Below, one piece after another: positions 1-5,189 of a DNA stretch of 7,130 nucleotides (position 1 is its first letter; every line of letters begins with the position of its first letter). Below the pieces are notes generated by a model. The model had not been told where the DNA came from, ran no database searches, and saw only the letters and a program-made list of their open reading frames with translations. The stretch spans positions 1-7,130 of the forward strand of contig JALVPS010000048.1 of NCBI GenBank assembly GCA_027031685.1, written 5' to 3'. Both the position numbers and the translations under genes were made by a program. This DNA comes from Gammaproteobacteria bacterium (lineage in GTDB: Bacteria > Pseudomonadota > Gammaproteobacteria > UWMA-0217).

Positions 1-809
1 GCGGGCGGCAGGTCCAGGCCGAACTTGCGGGCGATGATCTGATCCACGCCCTGCGAGTGCAGCCACAGCGGGATCTTGTAGATGTTGTCCATGTCCACCG
101 CCGAGATGACCGCGCGCTCCTCGACGTTGGTGAACAGGGCGATCTTGCGGCGCTCGTTCTCCGGCAGCACCTGCTCGGCGCGGCACAGCAGCACGTCCGG
201 CTGGATGCCGATGGAGCGCAGCTCCTTGACCGAGTGCTGGGTGGGCTTGGTCTTCAGCTCGCCGGAGACGCGGATGTAGGGCACCAGGGTGAGGTGGATG
301 AACAGGGCGCGCTCGTGGCCCTCCTCCACGCCCATCTGGCGGATGGCCTCCAGGAAGGGCAGCGACTCGATGTCGCCCACCGTGCCGCCGATCTCCACCA
401 TGGCCACGTCCGCGCCCTCGGCGCCGAGGCGGATGCGGCGCTTGATCTGGTCGGTGATGTGGGGGATCACCTGCACCGTGCCGCCCAGGTAGTCGCCGCG
501 CCGCTCCTTGCGGATGACCTCCTCGTAGATCTGGCCGGTGGTGAAGTTGTTCCTGCGGCTGGTCTTGCAGTGCACGAAACGCTCGTAGTGGCCCAGGTCC
601 AGGTCGGTTTCGGCACCGTCCTCGGTGACGAACACCTCGCCGTGCTGGAACGGACTCATGGTGCCGGGATCCACATTGATGTACGGATCCAGCTTCATCA
701 TGGTCACCTTGAGGCCCCGGGCCTCCAGCACGGCGCCCAGTGAGGCGGCGGCGATGCCCTTGCCCAGTGACGACACGACACCGCCGGTTACGAAGATGTA
801 TCGGGTCAT
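1..809 (-). CDS. pyrG: CTP synthase, N-terminal part (runs off left edge)
   Basis: Catalyses ATP-dependent amination of UTP to CTP using glutamine, the last step of de novo pyrimidine nucleotide synthesis in the cytoplasm. The window holds the first 269 codons, essentially the whole synthetase (amidoligase) domain. The glutaminase domain lies off the left edge. I translated it from the reverse strand. It opens MTRYIFVTGG and continues with the P-loop-like GGVVSSLGKG (residues 9-18, K17), MKLDPYINVDPGT (38-50, K39), the Mg/UTP region TEDGAETDLDLGHYERF (62-78, D71), RRNNFTTGQIY (85-95), KERRGDYLG (101-109) and VEIGGTVGDIES (138-149, E139). KTKPTQHSVKEL follows further on. All are signature CTP synthase segments with the expected catalytic residues. 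The start aligns within one residue of the E. coli protein. No Shine-Dalgarno sequence stands directly before this ATG, but a six-codon ORF ends on it. It is transcribed divergently from the slyD-like gene. Confidence 0.97.
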   Translation of the reverse strand, partial: MTRYIFVTGGVVSSLGKGIAAASLGAVLEARGLKVTMMKLDPYINVDPGTMSPFQHGEVFVTEDGAETDLDLGHYERFVHCKTSRRNNFTTGQIYEEVIRKERRGDYLGGTVQVIPHITDQIKRRIRLGAEGADVAMVEIGGTVGDIESLPFLEAIRQMGVEEGHERALFIHLTLVPYIRVSGELKTKPTQHSVKELRSIGIQPDVLLCRAEQVLPENERRKIALFTNVEERAVISAVDMDNIYKIPLWLHSQGVDQIIARKFGLDLPP

Positions 810-826
810 GGATCGGAGCGCTGCAT
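806..826 (-). other. Possible six-codon leader ORF overlapping the pyrG start
   Basis: On the minus strand an ATG at 826-824 opens a six-codon frame (M-Q-R-S-D-P). Its TGA stop (808-806) overlaps the pyrG ATG (809-807) as ATGA. An AGG lies six bases before the leader ATG, whereas pyrG has no clear Shine-Dalgarno of its own. The arrangement would suit translational coupling or reinitiation. A frame this short can arise by chance, so this is a suggestion only. Confidence 0.3.
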
Positions 827-850
827 GAACTACCTGTGCGGAGGAGTGGA

Positions 851-862
851 CCGGCATGCCGG
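851..862. repeat. 12-bp perfect palindrome in the pyrG leader
   Basis: CCGGCATGCCGG reads the same on both strands. It lies between the predicted pyrG transcription start (about 880) and the start codon. In RNA it could form only a short CCGG stem with a CATG loop, so a dimeric protein site or chance are equally possible. No function is assigned. Confidence 0.35.
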
Positions 863-886
863 CACCCGCCGCTGTCGGACGGCGCG

Positions 887-915
887 ACTATAGCAGAAGG
901 CGACTGTGGCCACAA
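887..915 (-). promoter_or_regulatory. Predicted pyrG promoter with extended -10
   Basis: On the minus strand TGCTATAGT (895-887) matches the extended -10 pattern TGnTATAAT with one mismatch. Exactly 17 bases upstream is TTGTGG (915-910), a weak sigma70-type -35. Transcription would start near 880 and give an untranslated leader of about 70 bases before pyrG. The extended -10 compensates for the poor -35. Confidence 0.6.
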
Positions 916-940
916 AGCAACACCTGCGCCCAGGGGAAAA

Positions 941-959
941 ATTGTCAAATATTTTCAAT
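941..959. promoter_or_regulatory. AT-rich imperfect palindrome between divergent genes
   Basis: This 19-base stretch is strikingly AT-rich in GC-rich surroundings. Its ends are ATTG and CAAT, and six of nine position pairs about base 950 are complementary. It contains TTGTCA on the plus strand and TTGACA on the minus strand, which resemble -35 boxes. The -10 matches at suitable spacing are poor: on the plus strand only TAAGAC at 964-969. It may hold the promoter or an operator for the slyD-like gene, but I cannot place either securely. Confidence 0.25.
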
Positions 960-1010
960 GAGTTAAGACAGAAATCCCGAAACGGGCCGAGACCATGGGC
1001 GACACGGGCG

Positions 1011-1041
1011 CGCTGGGCATCCCCACAAGGGATGCCCAGCG
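1011..1041 (+). other. Strong 13-bp hairpin in the leader of the slyD-like gene
   Basis: CGCTGGGCATCCC (1011-1023) and GGGATGCCCAGCG (1029-1041) are perfect inverted complements around the loop CACAA. No T-run follows on either strand, so it is not a standard intrinsic terminator. It ends 37 bases before the preferred start codon at 1079 and only 7 bases before an alternative ATG at 1049. That leaves no room for a ribosome binding site for the latter. Possible roles are mRNA stabilisation, translational control or a dispersed palindromic element. Confidence 0.7.
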
Positions 1042-1078
1042 TATTAAGATGGAAAGCCCGCAACCATTGCAGGCAGCC

Positions 1079-1585
1079 ATGACCGAACGCATCGCCCCCG
1101 GCAAGCTGGTGGAATTCACCTACGCCATCTCCGACGAGAACGGCGTGGTGGTGGAACAGGTGGATTTTCCCCTCAACTACATCCACGGCCACGACTCCGG
1201 CCTGCACGACCGCATCGAACGGGCCCTGGCAGGGCACATGACGGGCGATTCGGTGCGCGTCACCCTGCCCCCCGAGGAGGGATTCGGCGCCCGCGACCCC
1301 GACCTGGTGGTCACCGAGGATCTGACCGACGTGCCCGCCGAGTTCCGCCACCTCGGCGCCGAGGCCGAGTTCCGCAACGAGCGGGGCGACACCAGGGTCT
1401 TCCGCGTGGTGGCCATCGGCGACGGCAAGCTGACCCTGGACGGCAACCACCCCCTGGCCGGCAAGACCGTCACTTTCACCCTCAACATCCTGCAGGTACG
1501 CGACGCCACTCCCCAGGAGCTGAGCGGCCAGGTGCCCACCGGCCAGGCCGCCGGCCCCATGACCACCCCGCCCACCCTCAACTGA
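1079..1585 (+). CDS. SlyD-like FKBP-type peptidyl-prolyl cis-trans isomerase
   Basis: Predicted cytoplasmic prolyl isomerase and chaperone of 168 residues that speeds cis-trans isomerisation of X-Pro bonds during folding. The order fits SlyD. An N-terminal FKBP strand region VEFTYAISDENGVVVEQ (11-27) is followed by LNYIHGHDSGLHDRIERAL (32-50) and GHMTGDSVRVTLPPEEGFG (52-70). Next comes an insert-in-flap domain (about 72-118), then the closing FKBP segment LDGNHPLAGKTVTF (120-133). There is no signal peptide. E. coli SlyD carries a histidine- and cysteine-rich metal-binding tail; here the tail (about 149-168) is short and rich in Gly, Pro and Thr, so the nickel role is not supported. The frame is open back to ATGs at 995 and 1049, but those place the strong hairpin in or against the coding sequence. 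The 1079 start matches family N-termini and has CAGG five bases upstream. The gene is probably monocistronic, and no terminator is visible after it. Confidence 0.9.
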   Translation: MTERIAPGKLVEFTYAISDENGVVVEQVDFPLNYIHGHDSGLHDRIERALAGHMTGDSVRVTLPPEEGFGARDPDLVVTEDLTDVPAEFRHLGAEAEFRNERGDTRVFRVVAIGDGKLTLDGNHPLAGKTVTFTLNILQVRDATPQELSGQVPTGQAAGPMTTPPTLN

Positions 1586-1784
1586 GCCCGCCTCATCGCC
1601 GCGCGCGCCCGTCACGCCCACAAGACCCCATCGTTGTGATGGATGTGGCAGTCTCGCGACAGATTGCTCCCGCGTGTCGCCTTTTCATCGGTTTTGAGCA
1701 GTCCATTACAGATTCCGGGAACCAACGCATTAGACTTCAATCAGACAGTTGGCAGCAAAGGGGGGCTGTCAAGCCGCAAGGTGC

Positions 1785-1813
1785 TGGCCAGTTCACAACC
1801 CGACTGTTATTAT
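1785..1813 (+). promoter_or_regulatory. Predicted promoter for the 56-residue ORF
   Basis: TGGCCA (1785-1790, four of six -35 positions), a 17-base spacer and TATTAT (1808-1813, five of six -10 positions). TG at 1805-1806 makes an extended -10. Transcription would start near 1820, giving a leader of about 50 bases before the ATG at 1872. The surrounding stretch 1586-1871 is lower in GC than the genes around it. I find no convincing gene or terminator in it, only a weak 5-bp inverted repeat at 1629-1643. Confidence 0.5.
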
Positions 1814-1871
1814 TGGCGCAAATGCAACGATTTCTGTTGCGAATTGACAACATCCCATCACGGAGCAAACC

Positions 1872-2042
1872 ATGAACTTTCACCCGGAATACCGCGAGCG
1901 CCGCGACACCTACCGGAGTTCCTCCTGGCACAACGCCCGGCCCGCCGCGCCGCGCCCCTGGCAGAACCCACGCCGCGACGAGCCCCGTAGTCAGACCGGC
2001 GAGGAGGAGATCGACCGCGTCGTCTTCCGCTGCCGGGACTGA
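1872..2042 (+). CDS. Small arginine-rich hypothetical protein, 56 residues
   Basis: Unrecognised small protein. The case for a gene is structural: GGAG at 1862-1865 sits six bases before the ATG, and an extended -10 promoter lies at suitable distance upstream. The 57-codon frame has high GC at third positions, like the neighbouring genes. The product starts MNFHPEYRERRDTYRSS and ends EEEIDRVVFRCRD. It has 12 arginines, no lysine, 10 acidic residues, six prolines, two tryptophans and one cysteine near the C-terminus. The middle is Pro/Arg-rich and looks disordered. There is no signal peptide, membrane segment or known zinc motif. It converges on the family 39 glycosyltransferase with 26 bases between stop codons. 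A spurious frame remains possible; conservation in relatives would decide. Confidence 0.5.
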   Translation: MNFHPEYRERRDTYRSSSWHNARPAAPRPWQNPRRDEPRSQTGEEEIDRVVFRCRD

Positions 2043-2068
2043 GTCGGCGCAACCCGCCCGCGCTTGCC

Positions 2069-3625
2069 CTATAACGGCGGCCAGTCGGCCTGTCCCGCCC
2101 GTGAGGATGCGCAACGGTCGGTTCCGATGTCATACAACGTGGCGCGCTGCCCCCGCCTGAGTACCCGGTAGCAGCGCCGCAGCCACGCCCCGTCCAGCCA
2201 CCCCTTGCGCAGGGCGTGGTGCTCCACGATCAGATAGCGCACCCCCTTGCGCCGCAGCGCCGTCAGACGCGCCATTGCCCCCGGCCCCGCGTGGAGCACA
2301 TGGCCACGATGGTCCGTCCAGAAAAAGAAATAAGACGGGTCGGAGGCGCGCAGCAGGCCGTGCTGATCGTGGATGCTGGGGCCCAGCACGGCGATGGGCG
2401 CTCCCGGCGCCATGAGGTCGGCGAAGGCGCGGGCGTCCTCGTAATGGGCCTGGAAGCGCCGCGGATGGGCCTCCCAGGCCACCACCGCGGCCTCGAACAG
2501 CAGGGCCAGCCCCGCCAGGGCGGCCACCAGCCGGCGCCGCCGGGCCGCCCCCGCGCCAGCCCCTGACAGCCCCCAGGTCACCTGACCGAAGACCAGCGCC
2601 GCCAGCGGCACGCTCAGCACGTGGTAGTAGCTGGCCCAGAGCTCGCCGGTGGTGCGCCCGGTGACGAAATAGAACACCGCCAGGGCCACCAGCCAGTACA
2701 CCGGCAGGCGCTGCGGCCAGCGCGCCAGGGCCTGCCGGCGGCGGCCCAGCCAGGCCAGGACCACACCGAACGGTGTCCACACCAGGGCCGTCTCCACCAG
2801 CAGCACGCCGGGCACGGTGCGCCAGGCCGAGCGCAGAAAGTCCAGCGAGGCGATGCGCACATAGCCTTCGTTGGAGATACCCAGAGAGTTGCCATAGCGC
2901 AGCCACAGCCCGTGGGCGTGCACGTACCAGGCCAGGGTCAGGCCCAGGCTGACCGCCGCGAACGCCCACAACGCCGGCCGGCGCAACATCCCCCAGCGCC
3001 AGCGGTCCCACACCAGGGCCAGGAACAGCAGCCCCATCACGCCGGCGGTGATCTTGGTGAGCAAGGCCAGGGTGGTGGCCACCAGCGCCAGGGCATACCA
3101 ACCCCGGCGGGCCGTGCGCAACCAGCGCAGGAAGGCCCAGATGCCGGTCAGGTAGCCGAGCAGCATGAGCGGCTCGGGCTGGATGGCCGAGGCCATGCGT
3201 ACCGCCAGCGGCGCCAGCACGAAAAAGGCCAGCGCCAGGTGGGCGGCGGCCGGCGGCAGCAGATCGTGCGCCAGGGCCGCGAACACTGCCAGCGCCAGCA
3301 CGGCGGTGACGAAGGAGAACAGGCGCAGCCACTGCTCGTGATAGCCGAAGGCGCGCCAGGCCTGCGCCACCAGCCAGGGATGGAGGGGGAACTCGGACTC
3401 GACGAAGCCCGGCCCGTCGCCGCGCCAGTCGATGCGCGGGTACCACAGCCGGTCGTCCTCGCGGTAGAAGTTGCGGGCGATGGCCGCCACGTCCGCCTCG
3501 CGCCAGGACTCCCGCACGCCGCCGTCCACCGGGTGCCACACGTCCACCGCACGGACCAGCCCCCCCAGCACGAGCAGCAGCCACAGCGCGCGGCGCGAGG
3601 CCACCCGGTCCAGCCAGGGCGTCAT
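2069..3625 (-). CDS. Family 39 (ArnT/PMT-like) membrane glycosyltransferase
   Basis: Predicted inner-membrane GT-C glycosyltransferase of 518 residues. By family, such enzymes move a sugar from a polyprenyl-phosphate carrier to a lipid, glycan or protein on the outer face of the membrane; donor and acceptor cannot be told here. The first hydrophobic segment is at about 13-29. It is followed by a long loop with ESWREADVAAIARNFYRE (39-56) and PRIDWRGDGPGFVESEFPLHPW (63-84), typical of this family; E43 and D45 are candidate catalytic acids. About nine further hydrophobic segments run to roughly residue 386, including the loop IQPEPLM (148-154). A soluble C-terminal part of about 130 residues follows. 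GGGAG eight bases before the ATG supports the start. It is the probable second gene of a unit with the glycosyltransferase at 3773-4912, 147 bases upstream. No terminator is visible after its stop. Function class is firm, substrate unknown. Confidence 0.88.
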   Translation of the reverse strand: MTPWLDRVASRRALWLLLVLGGLVRAVDVWHPVDGGVRESWREADVAAIARNFYREDDRLWYPRIDWRGDGPGFVESEFPLHPWLVAQAWRAFGYHEQWLRLFSFVTAVLALAVFAALAHDLLPPAAAHLALAFFVLAPLAVRMASAIQPEPLMLLGYLTGIWAFLRWLRTARRGWYALALVATTLALLTKITAGVMGLLFLALVWDRWRWGMLRRPALWAFAAVSLGLTLAWYVHAHGLWLRYGNSLGISNEGYVRIASLDFLRSAWRTVPGVLLVETALVWTPFGVVLAWLGRRRQALARWPQRLPVYWLVALAVFYFVTGRTTGELWASYYHVLSVPLAALVFGQVTWGLSGAGAGAARRRRLVAALAGLALLFEAAVVAWEAHPRRFQAHYEDARAFADLMAPGAPIAVLGPSIHDQHGLLRASDPSYFFFWTDHRGHVLHAGPGAMARLTALRRKGVRYLIVEHHALRKGWLDGAWLRRCYRVLRRGQRATLYDIGTDRCASSRAGQADWPPL

Positions 3626-3772
3626 GGTGATAACTCCCGAGTTCGCGGCATGGCAGCGCGCCGCCCGTCGTTGGTGCCGTTATGATTGGATCACGGCTGG
3701 TTTGACTGCCAAACCCGGGAAAGTTTGCGGAAGGGCCGACGCCTCCCGGCGGAACACGCCGGGCGGGGTGGC
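3626..3772 (-). other. Spacer between the two glycosyltransferase genes, with two small hairpins
   Basis: This 147-base gap has no credible gene. Two perfect inverted repeats lie in it: CCCGGCG/CGCCGGG (3745-3751 and 3757-3763, 5-base loop) just after the upstream gene, and GGTTTG/CAAACC (3699-3704 and 3710-3715, 5-base loop). Neither is followed by a T-run on the minus strand, so read-through into the family 39 gene is likely but possibly reduced. CATAAC-like sequence near 3680-3685 is a weak -10 candidate with no matching -35. Confidence 0.4.
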
Positions 3773-4912
3773 TTACAGAGAAGTGGCCGGTTGCCGCTCG
3801 TCCAGGGCTGGCGCAGCGGCGTCCGGCCCGTGCCGCACGGTGCGCACCGCCTCGACGATGGCCAGGCACCCCCCGTCGCGTCGCAGGTAATCCACCAGCC
3901 GCTGGCGGGCGTTCCGCACGATACGCTCGCGCTCGTCGGCATGGGCCAGGTAATAGGCGCACTTCTCGGGCAGGTCGCTCAGGTCCCAGGCCACCGGCAC
4001 GTAGGTCTCGTAGGGCACGAACACGTCGGGCCGGGTCTCCAGATGGGACACGTCCGGCTTGACCAGGAGGGCATCGCAAGCGATGCACTGGAAGTCCCGG
4101 TAGGTGATCTCGCCCCAACCGAAGGGACTGAACCCGATCTTCGAGTGGCGCAGTTCGTTGAGGAACTGCAAATAGCCAATGCGGCGCTGGTCGTCCAGGG
4201 AAGAGACGACGCGGTAGTCTCCCTGCAATGGCCGCAGGGCCTCCAGCGCGGCCTTGCGGTGGTGGTGGTAGTACCACCAGTCGGGCTTGTCCGGCCCCAG
4301 ACTCACCCGGCAGTGTACATCGATGTGGCGGCGGGCCGGCAACACCCGCTGCAGGGCACTGGCCCGCACCAGGCGGCGCAGCTCGGTGGCCGTGGCCAGG
4401 TTCCAGCCCACCACCAGCTTGTGGGTGTGCGCCTCCGGCAGCGGCGATCCGAAATACCAGCCAGCCGGCACCGGCACCTGCTGTCTGGCCATATAGTCGG
4501 CGAATGCGAAGCCGGTGGGCGAAGGCTGCTGATAGGCGTGCCGATCACGACAGAGCTGCTTCTTGATGTACAGGTCCACGCTCTCCAGCAGGGCGAAATA
4601 GGGACTGCTGGACTGGTCGAAATAGTCCAGATAGACAAGGGCCGGCCGATCGGGACGCCGGGCGGCGCGCTGGAACACGGCCAGCGTGTCCCGCACCGGC
4701 AGGCTCCAGTCCGACAGCGCGAACACCACGTCCGCTTCGGCCTCGGTCAGCACGCGATCCAGCTCGGACAGGGAGTTGGCCGGCGCGAAGCGCACCGCGA
4801 TGTCGTGGCGCCACAACAGCACCTGCCGGTGATAACGGAACGGGACCACCATGTGCTCGGCAATGGCATCGGCCTGCCAGTTGCCGGTGACAAGTACTCG
4901 AGTTCGTTGCAT
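3773..4912 (-). CDS. GT-B glycosyltransferase, CgeB-like C-terminal domain
   Basis: Predicted cytoplasmic, probably nucleotide-sugar-dependent glycosyltransferase of 379 residues. It opens with a Rossmann-like strand, MQRTRVLVTGNW. The N-terminal half (to about 200) is not distinctive. The C-terminal region (about 245-345) carries the pattern of CgeB/YkvP-type glycosyl transferases group 1: LNELRHSKIGFSPFGWGEITYRDFQ (251-275), a cysteine pair around CIACDALLVKPD (276-287), then ETRPDVFVPYETYVPVAWDLSDL (292-314). A helical stretch, ADERERIVRNARQRLVDYL (325-343), follows, as is usual for this fold. No signal peptide or membrane span is seen. The frame is open far upstream into clpB, but AGGAGG (4926-4921) eight bases before the ATG at 4912 fixes the start. 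The next gene on the strand is the family 39 enzyme, so a shared surface-glycan or glycolipid pathway is inferred. Sugar and acceptor are unknown, and the fold assignment is better than the specificity. Confidence 0.78.
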   Translation of the reverse strand: MQRTRVLVTGNWQADAIAEHMVVPFRYHRQVLLWRHDIAVRFAPANSLSELDRVLTEAEADVVFALSDWSLPVRDTLAVFQRAARRPDRPALVYLDYFDQSSSPYFALLESVDLYIKKQLCRDRHAYQQPSPTGFAFADYMARQQVPVPAGWYFGSPLPEAHTHKLVVGWNLATATELRRLVRASALQRVLPARRHIDVHCRVSLGPDKPDWWYYHHHRKAALEALRPLQGDYRVVSSLDDQRRIGYLQFLNELRHSKIGFSPFGWGEITYRDFQCIACDALLVKPDVSHLETRPDVFVPYETYVPVAWDLSDLPEKCAYYLAHADERERIVRNARQRLVDYLRRDGGCLAIVEAVRTVRHGPDAAAPALDERQPATSL

Positions 4913-4975
4913 CTCCCTCGCCTCCTGCGACGAATGCGCAGCGAAACCCTTTACCGGACACAACCGCCACACATC

Positions 4976-5015
4976 TTTACTGGGGTTTACTGGATGTTTC
5001 CGGGATATTTCCGGA
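4976..5015. repeat. Four phased copies of TTTMCYGG
   Basis: TTTACTGG (4976), TTTACTGG (4986), TTTCCGGG (4997) and TTTCCGGA (5008) begin 10, 11 and 11 bases apart, close to one helical turn. A further related copy, TTTACCGG, is at 4950. The array lies between the predicted promoter and the start codon of the glycosyltransferase at 3773-4912. It could be a regulator-binding array or a decayed microsatellite-like duplication. Confidence 0.55.
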
Positions 5016-5040
5016 TGGATCGGAGCACTCCCCCGACGGC

Positions 5041-5069
5041 AGTATAAGAAGGGGCCGGCGGGCGCAATG
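5041..5069 (-). promoter_or_regulatory. Candidate promoter for the glycosyltransferase unit
   Basis: On the minus strand TATACT (5046-5041) matches five of six -10 positions. The -35 is ambiguous: TTGCGC (5067-5062) at 15 bases or CATTGC (5069-5064) at 17 bases, both weak. It lies downstream of the clpB terminator, which supports independent transcription. It would give a leader of about 120 bases containing the phased repeats. Confidence 0.4.
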
Positions 5070-5134
5070 TGATGCGTTTTGCGCTTTCGCTGTTTGCAAG
5101 CCCCCCCAGCGGCCAAAATCGGCTGCCGAACGGC

Positions 5135-5161
5135 AAAAAAATGCCCGGCTCGGGGCCGGGC
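5135..5161 (-). terminator. Intrinsic terminator of clpB
   Basis: On the minus strand the RNA would form GCCCGGC, loop CCCGA, GCCGGGC, followed by A and seven T residues. It starts 28 bases after the clpB stop codon. The T-run is only on the minus-strand side, so it terminates clpB and insulates the glycosyltransferase genes from it. Confidence 0.9.
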
Positions 5162-5189
5162 AAGCGTATCGGTGGGATGGAGAAGCCGA

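Noticed and set aside
57..743. 228-codon plus-strand frame opposite pyrG
   Set aside because: Antisense shadow of a clearly conserved CTP synthase; His/Leu/Asp-rich composition with no family features.
1042..1047. TATTAA as a -10 box for the slyD-like gene
   Set aside because: Its -35 position falls inside the hairpin and has no resemblance to TTGACA.
1636..1875. 79-codon plus-strand frame (GTG start) ending in an ATGA overlap with the 56-residue ORF
   Set aside because: No Shine-Dalgarno before the GTG, no recognisable protein features, and it contains the promoter-like sequence and RBS of the next ORF. The overlap is noted, but I regard it as chance.
3683..3703. GGATCAC stretch resembling the 3' end of 16S rRNA
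   Set aside because: Only a short match; the anti-Shine-Dalgarno CCTCC and the preceding helix 45 sequence are absent.
2130..4277. 715-codon open frame on the minus strand across both glycosyltransferase genes
   Set aside because: Its translation is low-complexity Arg/Gly/Ala/Pro typical of a shifted frame in GC-rich DNA, while the overlapping frames have family motifs and ribosome binding sites.
808..5026. Shared 12-mer ATGGATCGGAGC at 808-819 and 5015-5026, before pyrG and the GT-B gene
   Set aside because: A few shared 12-mers are expected by chance in 7 kb when both strands are compared, and the match does not extend.
3686..5047. 453-codon plus-strand frame opposite the GT-B gene
   Set aside because: Antisense shadow: no ribosome binding site, no motifs, and it would run through the opposite gene's leader.
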